A stretch of 64,000 bases of DNA from SLHU01 sp009929975 (GCA_040776905.1 JAXGZQ010000001.1:868001-932000); one strand, 5' to 3'; counted from the first letter of the stretch, positions 34,099-42,612 are shown. Program-made: numbers and translations. The notes: generated by a model from the sequence alone, not told the origin.

Positions 34099-34713
34099 TT
34101 ACTTGGAGTACAGCTCGACGATCAGTGTCTCTCTGACTTCGATATCAACATCTTCACGGCCAGGCAGACGAATGATTGATCCCTTGAGAGCGTCGGCGTC
34201 AAATGATAACCAGGCCGGAACATTCCGATTGTCCAGTTCCTTGAACTTGACTGACTGGCGGGATGATTCGCAGACCGCGACCTCATCACCGGCTTTCATT
34301 GTCGCTGAAGGAATATCCATTTTATTGCCATTGACGATGAAGTGGCCATGGGTCACCAGTTGGCGGGCCTCTGCGCGTGAACTGGCAAAGCCCATGCGAT
34401 AGACGACATTGTCCATGCGAAGTTCCAGCAGCTGGAGCAGGTTTTCACCGCTCTTACCCTTCATCTTCTCAGCACGTTCATACGTTTTGCGGAACTGGCT
34501 TTCCAGAACCCCGTAAAACCGTTTGGTCTTTTGTTTCTCGCGCAGCTGAGTTCCATATTCGGAAACTTTCTTGCGTCCCTGTCCGTGTTGCCCCGGAGCG
34601 AAACTCCGCCTGGCAATCGCACATTTTCCTGTATAGCAGCGCTGGCCTTTGAGGAAGAGCTTTTCGCCCTCCCGGCGGCACAGGCGGCAGACTGCTTCTG
34701 TATATCTAGCCAT
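34099..34713 (-). CDS. rpsD: 30S ribosomal protein uS4
   Basis: Primary 16S rRNA-binding protein that nucleates small-subunit assembly. N-terminal RRSFAPGQHGQGRKKVSEYG and the S4 RNA-binding domain with LELRMDNVVYRMGFASSRAE and VTHGHFIVNG. An N-terminal zinc site is suggested by CRLCRREGEKLFLKGQRC and the following KC. Length 204, normal. It follows rpsK in the alpha operon; in many bacteria S4 also represses this operon. Confidence 0.98.
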   Translation of the reverse strand: MARYTEAVCRLCRREGEKLFLKGQRCYTGKCAIARRSFAPGQHGQGRKKVSEYGTQLREKQKTKRFYGVLESQFRKTYERAEKMKGKSGENLLQLLELRMDNVVYRMGFASSRAEARQLVTHGHFIVNGNKMDIPSATMKAGDEVAVCESSRQSVKFKELDNRNVPAWLSFDADALKGSIIRLPGREDVDIEVRETLIVELYSK

Positions 34714-34730
34714 GTTTTACACCTCCGGAA

Positions 34731-35132
34731 TCAGACTCTTCTTCTTTTAGGCGGTCTGCAGCCATTATGCGGAATCGGCGTGACATCTTTGATCAATGTG
34801 ACGTCGAGACCAGTAGCCTGCAGCGCGCGGATCGCTGATTCACGACCTGCTCCAGGACCTTTGACATAGACTTCGACCGTACGCATCCCATGTTCCATTG
34901 CTGTCTTGGCGGCATTCTCCGCTGCCATCTGGGCGGCAAACGGGGTTCCCTTACGTGAACCACGCATACCGGTTCCACCAGCACTGGCCCAGGAAATCGC
35001 ATTGCCAGAAATGTCTGTGATCGTCACAATCGTGTTGTTAAACGTTGAATGAATATGAGCAGCGCCACGGTCAATATTTTTGCGTTCTCTTCTTCTTGGC
35101 CGTGCTGCCGTCTTTTTTGTCGCTTTAGCCAT
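34731..35132 (-). CDS. rpsK: 30S ribosomal protein uS11
   Basis: Platform protein of the small subunit near the E-site mRNA path. Contains IHSTFNNTIVTITDISGNAI, WASAGGTGMRGSRKGTPFAA, and the C-terminal DVTPIPHNGCRPPKRRRV. 133 residues with a basic N-terminus (KATKKTAARPRRRERK). AAGGAGG precedes the start. Confidence 0.98.
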   Translation of the reverse strand: MAKATKKTAARPRRRERKNIDRGAAHIHSTFNNTIVTITDISGNAISWASAGGTGMRGSRKGTPFAAQMAAENAAKTAMEHGMRTVEVYVKGPGAGRESAIRALQATGLDVTLIKDVTPIPHNGCRPPKRRRV

Positions 35133-35146
35133 CTGCTAAGACCTCC

Positions 35147-35515
35147 TTACTTGCGCTTGCCAGCAATTGTCCGCGTCGGGCCCTTGCGGGTACGGGCATT
35201 CGTCTTCGTCCGCTGCCCACGAACAGGAAGACCCATCCGGTGGCGGCGTCCGCGATAACAGCCGATTTCCGTCAGACGCTTGATATTCATGGCAATTTCG
35301 CGGCGAAGGTCACCTTCAACGCGATAGTTCCGCTCAATGACATCTCTGATTTTCGCGACATCATCGTCGCTGAGATCTTTCATGCGGGTATCAGGACTGA
35401 TCTCGCATGATTCCAATATTTTGTTAGACAGGGTCCGGCCAATGCCGTAAATATAGCAAAGTGCTATCTCAACACGCTTCTCATTGGGCAGGTCCACTCC
35501 GGCAATACGTGCCAT
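35147..35515 (-). CDS. rpsM: 30S ribosomal protein uS13
   Basis: Head protein of the small subunit contacting the P-site tRNA and the B1 bridges. Starts MARIAGVDLPNEKRVEIAL, with YIYGIGRTLSNKIL and the basic tail GLPVRGQRTKTNARTRKGPT. The start at 35515 is set by GGAGG nine bases upstream and by homology; an in-frame extension upstream is not used. 122 residues. Confidence 0.98.
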   Translation of the reverse strand: MARIAGVDLPNEKRVEIALCYIYGIGRTLSNKILESCEISPDTRMKDLSDDDVAKIRDVIERNYRVEGDLRREIAMNIKRLTEIGCYRGRRHRMGLPVRGQRTKTNARTRKGPTRTIAGKRK

Positions 35516-35651
35516 CCGTTCATACCTCCATCGATTTCTGACATAATCTATATGTTCAACACGAGAAAAGGATAACAACAGTCGCGTCTTCGGCGACTGA
35601 AGCAGCCGCATCCTGGTCGTGTAATTCCTGTAGTAAGCTGACCCTGGTGGA

Positions 35652-35765
35652 TCAGCCCTGTTTCTGCTTATGCTTGGGATCCTGACAGATCACCATAACC
35701 CGGCCATGACGCCGAATTACCTTGCATTTTTCACACATCGGTTTGACTGATGGTTTGACTTTCAT
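35652..35765 (-). CDS. rpmJ: 50S ribosomal protein bL36
   Basis: The smallest large-subunit protein, 37 residues. The product begins MKVKPSVKPMCEKCKVIRRH and has the zinc-binding set C-x2-C, then C and H (CEKC, ICQDPKH). Its start is 9 bases after GAGGAGG. It sits between infA and rpsM, and a separate promoter lies upstream. Confidence 0.96.
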   Translation of the reverse strand: MKVKPSVKPMCEKCKVIRRHGRVMVICQDPKHKQKQG

Positions 35766-35840
35766 GGTTACAACCTCCTCATCCATACACAAGGTACGGG
35801 GTGCAGCTTAATCAATACGTCTACAGGCGCATGCTAAAAT

Positions 35841-35868
35841 ATTGTAGCAGATTCCAGCGATAAATCAA
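35841..35868 (-). promoter_or_regulatory. Internal promoter upstream of rpmJ
   Basis: On the - strand, TTGATT, a 16-bp spacer and TACAAT, with TG extension (TGCTACAAT). It lies in the 148-bp gap between infA and rpmJ, the largest gap inside the ribosomal cluster. It would allow independent expression of rpmJ-rpsM-rpsK-rpsD-rpoA-rplQ. Confidence 0.6.
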
Positions 35869-35913
35869 GCATTTTCAATCAATTTGATTGTTTCTCAGCT
35901 GATTCAGCGCAAA

Positions 35914-36135
35914 TCAGGCTTTTCCACGCCACGTAATGCGTCCGCGCGTCAGATCATAGGGTGATAATTCTACCGTTACGCGGTCACCGGGCAGTATCTT
36001 GATATAATGCTGACGCAGTTTTCCCGAAATATGAGCGATAATCTCATGACCGTTTTCCAGCTTGACTTTGAAAATGGCATTCGGCAGCGCGTCGGTCACA
36101 AGACCTTCTACTTCAATAATATCTTCCTTGGGCAT
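35914..36135 (-). CDS. infA: Translation initiation factor IF-1
   Basis: OB-fold factor that binds the ribosomal A site during initiation. Shows VEGLVTDALPNAIFKVKLENG, HISGKLRQHYIKILPGDRV and SPYDLTRGRITWR. 73 residues. The ATG at 36135 overlaps the stop of the upstream KOW gene (TGATG) and has GGAGG upstream. Confidence 0.98.
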   Translation of the reverse strand: MPKEDIIEVEGLVTDALPNAIFKVKLENGHEIIAHISGKLRQHYIKILPGDRVTVELSPYDLTRGRITWRGKA

Positions 36136-36467
36136 CAATTTTCCTCCTTATCCGGATTTTGATGACTGTTCATGAATTCACTGATATGGTTCCGGATCGC
36201 GGCGTTTTGCCGGCCAGCTTCCGGAAGCTGCTCAATCATATCCATCACTCCAACCGGCTGCGGATGTCCGAGCAGCCGAAGATGTTTGATTCGTTTTTTC
36301 TTTGTGCGGTCGAGCGGCCGGTAGCGGCCATCCGTCAGCCAGACATACGGTGGTTCGATCGTTGTGACCAGATAGAGCCGGCCACGGTCATGTCCTGCCA
36401 TCGATATGACGATGGAGCCTCTCTCCAGACCCTTGCTGCGCAGCTGCCCGAAAACAGTACTCAGCAT
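36135..36467 (-). CDS. KOW-domain RNA-binding protein (Clostridia-type, between map and infA)
   Basis: A 110-residue basic protein with an N-terminal KOW-like motif, ERGSIVISMAGHDRGRLYLV, like archaeal/eukaryotic L14e-type ribosomal proteins. TDGRYRPLDRTKKKRIKHLR follows. Homologues are commonly encoded at this position in Clostridia, but the function is not established; ribosome or RNA binding is inferred. It overlaps map by seven bases and infA by one, so it is translationally coupled to both. Confidence 0.85.
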   Translation of the reverse strand: MLSTVFGQLRSKGLERGSIVISMAGHDRGRLYLVTTIEPPYVWLTDGRYRPLDRTKKKRIKHLRLLGHPQPVGVMDMIEQLPEAGRQNAAIRNHISEFMNSHQNPDKEEN

Positions 36468-37216
36468 TGTGTCAGAATCATCGGGCCATGATCTGTAATG
36501 GCGAATGTATTCTCATAATGTGCCGATGGCTTCCCGTCTGCGGTGACAATTGTCCAGCCATCCTGAAGCAGCCGTACCGAACGTGTACCAAGATTGATCA
36601 TCGGCTCCATCGCGATGACCAGACCCGGTTCTATTCTCAGACCACGTCCCGGATGTCCGTAATTGGGCAGATCGGGATCCTCATGCAGATGACGCCCGAT
36701 CCCGTGTCCGGTCAGTTCACGAACCACGCCATAGCCGTGCTGTTCAGCCCAGGTCTGGACGGCATAGGACAGATCGCCAAGCCGACGGCCGGGGACAGCC
36801 AGTTCAAAGGCCCGCCAGAAACATTCCTCAGTCACTTCAATCAACCGGCTGACAGCCGGGTCAACGGATCCAACCGCGAACGTACGGGCCGCGTCTCCAT
36901 GGAAACCATCAAGACAGGCGCCGACATCAACGGAAATGATACTGCCCTCTTCCAGGATGCGTTTATCAGACGGTATCCCGTGGACCACTTCCTCATCAAT
37001 CGAAGCGCAGATCGATCCGGGAAAAGGAGGCTCACCATATCCAAGGAAAGAGGGTGTTGCCCCTGCGCCTTCAATGATCCGGCGGGCCTCGCGATCAAGA
37101 TCAGCGGTGCTGATGCCAGGACGTACCATGCTGCCCAGCGCTTCCAGCACCTGGGCGACAATCCGGCCGGCAGCCGCCATTTTTCTAATTTCAGACGCTT
37201 CTTTAATTTCAACCAT
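36461..37216 (-). CDS. map: Methionine aminopeptidase, type I
   Basis: Removes N-terminal methionine from new proteins using a dinuclear metal centre. Metal ligands are visible in ISVDVGACLDGFHGDAARTF (two Asp), ELTGHGIGRHLHEDP (His) and VIAMEPMINLG (Glu), with a later Glu in SAHYENTFAITDHG. 251 residues. There is no N-terminal zinc-finger extension, as in standard type Ia enzymes. Overlaps adk by eight bases. Confidence 0.97.
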   Translation of the reverse strand: MVEIKEASEIRKMAAAGRIVAQVLEALGSMVRPGISTADLDREARRIIEGAGATPSFLGYGEPPFPGSICASIDEEVVHGIPSDKRILEEGSIISVDVGACLDGFHGDAARTFAVGSVDPAVSRLIEVTEECFWRAFELAVPGRRLGDLSYAVQTWAEQHGYGVVRELTGHGIGRHLHEDPDLPNYGHPGRGLRIEPGLVIAMEPMINLGTRSVRLLQDGWTIVTADGKPSAHYENTFAITDHGPMILTQC

Positions 37217-37880
37217 TCAGGGACTCATCTCCCAGCTTGCTTTTCAATACCCGATCCACATCCGGCAGGTTCTCACCGATTTTGCCGCTATTGTCGACAT
37301 CGAGCAGCAGATCGCGCTGCGCGTAATAATCAATCAGTGGTTCTGTCTGTTCGCGATAGGCATTCAGCCGCTGCCGGATCGTCTCCGGCTGATCATCGCT
37401 GCGCTGGATCAGCTGATCACCACACACATCACAGATATTCTCCTGTTTTGGCGGCATCGAGTAAATATTATAGCCGCGTCCACAGCCCCGGCACATCCGC
37501 CTGCCTGACAAGCGCCGGAGAATGAGGTCATCCGGCACCTGGACATTGAGCACCGCGTCAATCCGGCAGTTCATGTCGCTTGTCAACCGGTCAAGCGCTT
37601 CAGCCTGGGGCAGTGTTCTGGGAAATCCATCCAGCATGAAGCCGTCGCGGCAGTCCTCGGATGCCAGACGTTCCTGGACCATGGCAATCGTCAGATCATC
37701 CGGCACCAGCTGCCCGGCATCAATATAGACTGAAGCTTTTTGACCCAGTTCAGTTTTCTCTCTGATCATCTGACGGAAAATATCACCCGTGGAAATATGC
37801 CGGATATGATATAGACGAGCCAGATCGACTGCCAATGTTCCTTTTCCAGAACCTGGCGGACCAAGAAGAATCAGTCTCAT
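37209..37880 (-). CDS. adk: Adenylate kinase
   Basis: Interconverts ATP + AMP and 2 ADP. P-loop GPPGSGKGT at the N-terminus, AMP-binding HISTGDIFRQMI and FMLDGFPRTLPQAE. The LID domain carries a structural zinc site (CRGC and CDVC), typical of Gram-positive enzymes. 223 residues. GGGAGG precedes the start. A terminator-like hairpin separates it from secY. Confidence 0.98.
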   Translation of the reverse strand: MRLILLGPPGSGKGTLAVDLARLYHIRHISTGDIFRQMIREKTELGQKASVYIDAGQLVPDDLTIAMVQERLASEDCRDGFMLDGFPRTLPQAEALDRLTSDMNCRIDAVLNVQVPDDLILRRLSGRRMCRGCGRGYNIYSMPPKQENICDVCGDQLIQRSDDQPETIRQRLNAYREQTEPLIDYYAQRDLLLDVDNSGKIGENLPDVDRVLKSKLGDESLNG

Positions 37881-37916
37881 TACGCAGTCCTCCCTCCATG
37901 CTCTGTCGTAAATAAC

Positions 37917-37966
37917 AAAAAGAGGCGGGGCACCCTGACAAATGTCCGGTGCCCGCGGCCCTTTTT
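37917..37966 (-). terminator. Terminator or attenuator hairpin between secY and adk
   Basis: On the - strand a stem centred on GGGCACC / GGTGCCC with partly paired flanks is followed by CTCTTTTTG. It lies just after the secY stop. Because adk-map-infA continue on the same strand with no clear new promoter, partial termination is the likely role. Confidence 0.65.
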
Positions 37967-37967
37967 A

Positions 37968-39260
37968 TCAATCAAGAAATCCTTTGTAATGGCGCATCAG
38001 CATCTGCGATTCCAGCTGATTGACCAGATCGATCGAAACACCGACCATGATCAGAAGCGCGGTTCCGCCGAACCAGATGCCGCTGATATTGGTGATCGCA
38101 CTCATCAGGGTCGGCAGCAGAACGATGACGACCAGGAATAATGCGTCAAACCATGACAGACGCCGTGATGTGCGGTGAATGAACTCGGCGGTCGGACGTC
38201 CGGGACGGATACCAGGAATGAACCCGCCGTTTTTCTGCAGATTGTTGGCAACTTCAATCGGATTGAACTGAATCATCGAATAGAAGAAAGTAAACCCGAT
38301 GATCAGCAAACCATAAGCGACATAATAGACAGGGTTGCCGCCGAAATCCATAAACCAGCGAGCCACCGGGCCTTCTGCATTGAACAGAGACACCAGCGTC
38401 GATGGCATTGACACGATCGAAATCGCGAAAATAACCGGGATAACACCTGCCTGATTGACTTTGATCGGCAGATACGTGCTCTGGCCACCGTACATTTTAC
38501 GGCCGATGACCTTTTTCGCGTACTGGACCGGGATGCGCCGTTCTGCCATCTGAACATAGACAACCAGGGCAACCGTCGCGATGAAGACGACAGCAACCAA
38601 CAGGGTACCGGCCAGCGAGACTATCAGGTTGCTGGTCACAGTCCATTGGCGGAAGTAGCCAAAAATCAACTGCACGGCCTGAGGCCCCCGCGCGACAATG
38701 CCGGCGAAGATGATCAGGGAAATGCCGTTGCCAATACCAAATTCATTGATCTGTTCACCCAGCCACATGATGAAGGCTGTACCAGCGGTGAAGCTGACGA
38801 TGACAAGAACCGCGTTCAGCGCGAACGGCAGTGTACTGGCGGACGCTTCACGCGTTGTAAACCAGTAGGCTGTCGCCTGCACGAGTGCCAGAGCGACCGT
38901 CATGTAACGGACATACTGCTGGATTTTCTTGCGGCCCTGATCGCCTTCCTTCTGCAGCCGCTCCAGTGCGGGAATCGCGACTGTCAGCAGCTGCATGATG
39001 ATCGATGAATTGATGTAAGGCGTAATGCCCATGGCGAAAATAGAAACTTGCTTGAAAGCACCGCCGGAAATGATATCGAGAAAGCTGCCCAGCGTGCCGA
39101 ATCGATCAATCAGCGCCGTAAAGGCTTCCGCGTTGATGCCAGGCACCGGAACGCGTGTGCCGATCCGATAGATCACCAGCATCATCAGGGTAAACAGCAG
39201 TTTCTTACGCAGGTCCGGAATTTTGAAGGCGTTCTTCAGCGTATCGATCATACCGGACAT
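37968..39260 (-). CDS. secY: Preprotein translocase subunit SecY
   Basis: Ten-helix channel subunit of the Sec translocon. Early FGTLGSFLDIISGGAF and plug-region GITPYINSSIIMQLL, then WLGEQINEFGIGNGISLII, QFNPIEVANNLQKNGGFIPG and IRPGRPTAEFI. 430 residues. AGGAGG precedes the start, two bases after the rplO stop codon. Confidence 0.98.
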   Translation of the reverse strand: MSGMIDTLKNAFKIPDLRKKLLFTLMMLVIYRIGTRVPVPGINAEAFTALIDRFGTLGSFLDIISGGAFKQVSIFAMGITPYINSSIIMQLLTVAIPALERLQKEGDQGRKKIQQYVRYMTVALALVQATAYWFTTREASASTLPFALNAVLVIVSFTAGTAFIMWLGEQINEFGIGNGISLIIFAGIVARGPQAVQLIFGYFRQWTVTSNLIVSLAGTLLVAVVFIATVALVVYVQMAERRIPVQYAKKVIGRKMYGGQSTYLPIKVNQAGVIPVIFAISIVSMPSTLVSLFNAEGPVARWFMDFGGNPVYYVAYGLLIIGFTFFYSMIQFNPIEVANNLQKNGGFIPGIRPGRPTAEFIHRTSRRLSWFDALFLVVIVLLPTLMSAITNISGIWFGGTALLIMVGVSIDLVNQLESQMLMRHYKGFLD

Positions 39261-39262
39261 AA

Positions 39263-39712
39263 TTAAACCTCCTCGGCCGTTCCTCCAGCCTTTTCGATTT
39301 TCTCTCTGGCACCGGCTGTGAAACGGACGGCTTGAACGGTCAATTTTCTGGTCAATTCGCCATTGCCGAGAACCTTAATGCCATCGTTGGTTTTCGGCAG
39401 GCTGATGAGGCCGCTCTCACTGAGCAGCTGAGCGTTGACAACGGTGCCATCCGCAAATCGTTCGAGATCGCCGACATTGATTTCAACATACTGGGCGGCG
39501 AAACGCTTGTTATTGAATCCACGTTTGGGCAGACGGCGATATAACGGCATCTGGCCACCTTCAAAGCCGGGACGGACACCGCCACCGGAACGGGCGTTCT
39601 GGCCTTTATGGCCACGGCCCGCTGTTTTGCCATTGCCGGAACCAGCACCGCGACCTTTGCGGTACGCTGCCTGGCGGGCACCCGGAGAGGCCTTGATCTC
39701 ATTAAGTTTCAT
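39263..39712 (-). CDS. rplO: 50S ribosomal protein uL15
   Basis: Large-subunit assembly protein. The N-terminal Gly/Arg-rich stretch (GRGAGSGNGKTAGRGHKGQN) and RRLPKRGFNNK are typical. 149 residues. It lies between rpmD and secY as in other bacteria. Confidence 0.98.
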   Translation of the reverse strand: MKLNEIKASPGARQAAYRKGRGAGSGNGKTAGRGHKGQNARSGGGVRPGFEGGQMPLYRRLPKRGFNNKRFAAQYVEINVGDLERFADGTVVNAQLLSESGLISLPKTNDGIKVLGNGELTRKLTVQAVRFTAGAREKIEKAGGTAEEV

Positions 39713-39726
39713 GAACGGTACCTCCC

Positions 39727-39906
39727 TTATACTTCTTCACATCTGAGCAGATGTGCGATCTTTTGTACCATGCCAAGAATATTTGGCGTCGCGTCATGTT
39801 CGACGGTCTGGCCGATCTTGTGCAGACCGAGTGCCTGAGCTGTCGCGATATGTTTCTTATTCGCGCTGTTGATGCTCCTGACAAGTGTTATTTTGACTTT
39901 TGTCAT
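39727..39906 (-). CDS. rpmD: 50S ribosomal protein uL30
   Basis: A 59-residue protein beginning MTKVKITLVRSINSANKKHI, followed by ALGLHKIGQTVEH and NILGMVQKIAHLL, the usual L30 pattern. AGGAGG lies upstream. Its position between rpsE and rplO confirms the call. Confidence 0.96.
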   Translation of the reverse strand: MTKVKITLVRSINSANKKHIATAQALGLHKIGQTVEHDATPNILGMVQKIAHLLRCEEV

Positions 39907-39921
39907 GTTACAGACCTCCTG

Positions 39922-40416
39922 TCAAAGAATATCTTCAGCGGACTTGCCGCGAAGTCTGGCAACCTGCTCAACGGATTTCAGACCCCTGAGGCCTTCCATC
40001 GTCGCGTTGACCATGTTGTTCGGATTATTGGTTCCAAGAGACTTTGTCCGGATATCTTTGATACCCGCCAGCTCGAGAACCGCACGGACAGGACCACCGG
40101 CGATGACACCGGTACCGGCGCCAGCTGGCTTGAGAAGCACCTTGCCGGCTCCGAAACGACCAATCACTTCGTGAGGAATCGTATCTCCGGTCAACGGGAC
40201 TTCAATCATGTTCTTCTTTGCGTCTTCAATACCTTTACGGATCGCGTCCGGAATTTCAGCCGCTTTGCCCAGGCCTTTACCGACCCGGCCGTTTTCATCG
40301 CCGACAACCACCAGCGCGGAAAATCGGAAATTACGTCCACCCTTAACGGTTTTGGACACACGGCCGATATGGACAACTTTTTCTTTCAGATCAAGTGTGC
40401 TTGGATCGATGCGCAT
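39922..40416 (-). CDS. rpsE: 30S ribosomal protein uS5
   Basis: Small-subunit protein involved in decoding fidelity and mRNA unwinding. VSKTVKGGRNFRFSALVVVG, DENGRVGKGLGKAAE, IPHEVIGRFGAGKVLLKPA and GTGVIAGGPVRAVLE are conserved. 164 residues. AGGAGG site seven bases before the ATG. Confidence 0.98.
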   Translation of the reverse strand: MRIDPSTLDLKEKVVHIGRVSKTVKGGRNFRFSALVVVGDENGRVGKGLGKAAEIPDAIRKGIEDAKKNMIEVPLTGDTIPHEVIGRFGAGKVLLKPAGAGTGVIAGGPVRAVLELAGIKDIRTKSLGTNNPNNMVNATMEGLRGLKSVEQVARLRGKSAEDIL

Positions 40417-40431
40417 GACATTTCCTCCTGC

Positions 40432-40800
40432 TTAGAATTTCAAGCCAGCTTTGCGAGCTGCTTCTGCCAGGGCTGCGACCCGGCCGTGGTAAATATAGCC
40501 GCCGCGATCAAAAACAACATTTTCAATACCGGCCGCGCGGGCTTTCTCAGCAATCAGCTTTCCGACTTCCGCCGCTCCGTCTACATTGCCGCTGTTGGTT
40601 AATTTGTCGCGAATTTCTTTATCTAATGTCGATGCGCTCGCCAGTGTGCGGCCGTCAACGTCATCAATCAGCTGAACATACATCTGTTTCAGACTGCGGA
40701 AGACACACATGCGCGGACGTTCAGATGTGCCGCTGATCTTTCTGCGGACACGAACGTGCTTGCGCAGGCGAATTTCATTTCTGCGTGCTTTATTAATCAT
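40432..40800 (-). CDS. rplR: 50S ribosomal protein uL18
   Basis: Binds 5S rRNA in the central protuberance. KISGTSERPRMCVFRSLKQM, YVQLIDDVDGRTLASAS and the ending FDRGGYIYHGRVAALAEAAR are diagnostic. 122 residues from the ATG at 40800; a GTG one codon earlier is possible. Confidence 0.97.
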   Translation of the reverse strand: MINKARRNEIRLRKHVRVRRKISGTSERPRMCVFRSLKQMYVQLIDDVDGRTLASASTLDKEIRDKLTNSGNVDGAAEVGKLIAEKARAAGIENVVFDRGGYIYHGRVAALAEAARKAGLKF

Positions 40801-40819
40801 CACGTCTCACCCTTTCTCA

Positions 40820-41362
40820 TTAAGCCTTGGCTCCAGTTTTGCCTTCCTTGAGTCTCAGCACTTCATAATCGTACTTGATTCCCTTGCCCTTATACGGGTC
40901 AGGCAGGCGCAGCGCACGGATCTTCGCGGCGGTTTCACCAACCAGCTGCTTATCCGCGCCTTTGACAGTCAATCGGTTCGGGGCTGGTACTTCTACGGTG
41001 ATTCCATCGGGTTCGACCACTTCGATCGGATGGGAATAACCGAGATTCAGGACAATTTTATTACCCTGTTTCTGAGCTCTGAAACCAACACCGTTAATTT
41101 CCAGATTCTTACTGAAGCCCTGGGATACACCAACCACCATGTTGTTGATCAGGGAACGGGTCAGACCATGCAGCGAACGATGCTCTTTGGCGTCACTCGG
41201 ACGGGTTACCAGAATCTGATTGCCATTCAGCTCAGCCGTGATATCAGGATGAACTGTATGCTGCAGCGCTGTGCTGCCGTTTTTGACACTGACAACCTGG
41301 CCATCGATGCTGACATTGACGCCTGCTGGAATGTCGATCGGCTTTTTGCCAATTCTTGACAT
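40820..41362 (-). CDS. rplF: 50S ribosomal protein uL6
   Basis: Large-subunit protein near the sarcin-ricin loop. It begins MSRIGKKPIDIPAGVNVSID. The C-terminal part has ADKQLVGETAAKIRALRLPD and PYKGKGIKY. 180 residues. Strong GGAGG site. Confidence 0.98.
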   Translation of the reverse strand: MSRIGKKPIDIPAGVNVSIDGQVVSVKNGSTALQHTVHPDITAELNGNQILVTRPSDAKEHRSLHGLTRSLINNMVVGVSQGFSKNLEINGVGFRAQKQGNKIVLNLGYSHPIEVVEPDGITVEVPAPNRLTVKGADKQLVGETAAKIRALRLPDPYKGKGIKYDYEVLRLKEGKTGAKA

Positions 41363-41427
41363 ATTGTTTTCCTCCTGCTCTTAAGATTGTGAGGCAGCCT
41401 AAGCGCCCCTTTTCAGAGTTTCCTCAA

Positions 41428-41823
41428 TTACCAGACATAAGCGAGCACTTCGCCGCCGACACCTGCGTTTCTGGCTTTTTTGTCAGTCATGAGGCCCTGC
41501 GATGTCGAAACGATCGCGATGCCCAGACCATTGAGAACTTTTGGCAGTTCTTCCTTACCGGCATAGACACGAAGGCCTGGCCGGGAGATTCTCTTGATAC
41601 CCGAAATAACCGGTTTCTTCTGGACATATTTCAGGGTGACATGAATCAGGCCCTGCCGGTCATCCTCGACCATCTCGACACGGCTGATGTAGCCCTCTTC
41701 GAGAAGAATCTGGGCGATGGCGGCTTTCATTTTCGAAGCCGGAATGTCACAAGTGGGATGTCCGGCTGTTCCGGCATTACGGATTCGAGTGAGCATATCG
41801 GCAATGGTATCTGTGATCTGCAT
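41428..41823 (-). CDS. rpsH: 30S ribosomal protein uS8
   Basis: Binds 16S rRNA helix 21 and in many bacteria represses the spc operon. ITDTIADMLTRIRNAGTAGH at the start and GIAIVSTSQGLMTDKKAR, GGEVLAYVW at the end are typical. 131 residues. GGAGG precedes the start. Confidence 0.98.
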   Translation of the reverse strand: MQITDTIADMLTRIRNAGTAGHPTCDIPASKMKAAIAQILLEEGYISRVEMVEDDRQGLIHVTLKYVQKKPVISGIKRISRPGLRVYAGKEELPKVLNGLGIAIVSTSQGLMTDKKARNAGVGGEVLAYVW

Positions 41824-41850
41824 TTAACTTCCTCCTTCCTGTCGCTGTGC

Positions 41851-42036
41851 TTACCAGCTGGCCTTACGGACACCAGGAATCTGGCCCTTGTAGGCAAGTT
41901 CCCGGAAGCACAGACGGCAGACGCCGTATTTCCGGATATAGGCATGGGGCCGACCGCAAAGTTTGCAGCGATGATACGCTCGTGTGCTGAACTTGGCCGG
42001 CTTCTGCTGTTTCAATTTCAATGACGTTTTTGCCAT
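41851..42036 (-). CDS. rpsZ: 30S ribosomal protein uS14, zinc-binding type
   Basis: A short 61-residue uS14 with two C-x2-C pairs (CKLC and CRLC) forming a zinc site, the Gram-positive type. HRCKLCGRPHAYIRKYGVCR and the end KGQIPGVRKASW are diagnostic. The ATG at 42036 is set by homology and a GGGAGG upstream. Confidence 0.97.
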   Translation of the reverse strand: MAKTSLKLKQQKPAKFSTRAYHRCKLCGRPHAYIRKYGVCRLCFRELAYKGQIPGVRKASW

Positions 42037-42052
42037 ATCGCTATCCTCCCGC

Positions 42053-42592
42053 TTACTTGCTGAACGGCATGCCCAGCAAACGTAGGAGCTCGCGGGCTTC
42101 TTCATCTGTTTCGGCTGTCGTCACGATAATAATATCCATACCGCGGATCTTATCGATCTTATCATAGTCGATCTCCGGGAAAATCAACTGCTCCCGGACA
42201 CCCATGGCATAGTTTCCATGACCGTCGAACGAATTCGGACTGGTTCCGCGGAAGTCACGCACACGCGGCAGCGCGATATTGATGAACTTATCGAGGAACG
42301 CGTACATCCGTTCGCCCCGCAGGGTCACTTTACAGCCAATGTCCATGCCTTCACGCAATTTAAACGCGGAGACGGATTTCTTCGCCTTGGTAACCACTGC
42401 CTTCTGGCCGGCGATGATGCCCATATCACGGGCAGCGTTGTCAATCGCCTTGGGATTATCCTTGACTTCGCCGACTCCCATATTCAGGACGATCTTCTCG
42501 ACCTTGGGAATCTGCATCACAGACTTGTAGCTGAAGGACTGCTGAAGTGCCGGAGCGACTTCCTGCAAATACTTATCTTTTAATCTTGACAT
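42053..42592 (-). CDS. rplE: 50S ribosomal protein uL5
   Basis: 5S rRNA-binding protein of the central protuberance, contacting P-site tRNA. VEKIVLNMGVGEVKDN, GCKVTLRGERMYAFLDKFIN, PRVRDFRGTSPNSFDGHGNY and GMDIIIVTTAETDEEARELL are standard. 179 residues. Confidence 0.98.
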   Translation of the reverse strand: MSRLKDKYLQEVAPALQQSFSYKSVMQIPKVEKIVLNMGVGEVKDNPKAIDNAARDMGIIAGQKAVVTKAKKSVSAFKLREGMDIGCKVTLRGERMYAFLDKFINIALPRVRDFRGTSPNSFDGHGNYAMGVREQLIFPEIDYDKIDKIRGMDIIIVTTAETDEEARELLRLLGMPFSK

Positions 42593-42612
42593 GAATGTCT
42601 ACCTCCTGCGCC

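Noticed and set aside
36467..37525. Long + strand open frame (352 codons) antisense to map and adk
   Set aside because: Opposite two conserved enzymes with visible active-site motifs; the translated product has no recognisable features.
39751..40602. 283-codon + strand frame across rpmD, rpsE and rplR
   Set aside because: Antisense shadow; the real genes have ribosome sites and full homology.
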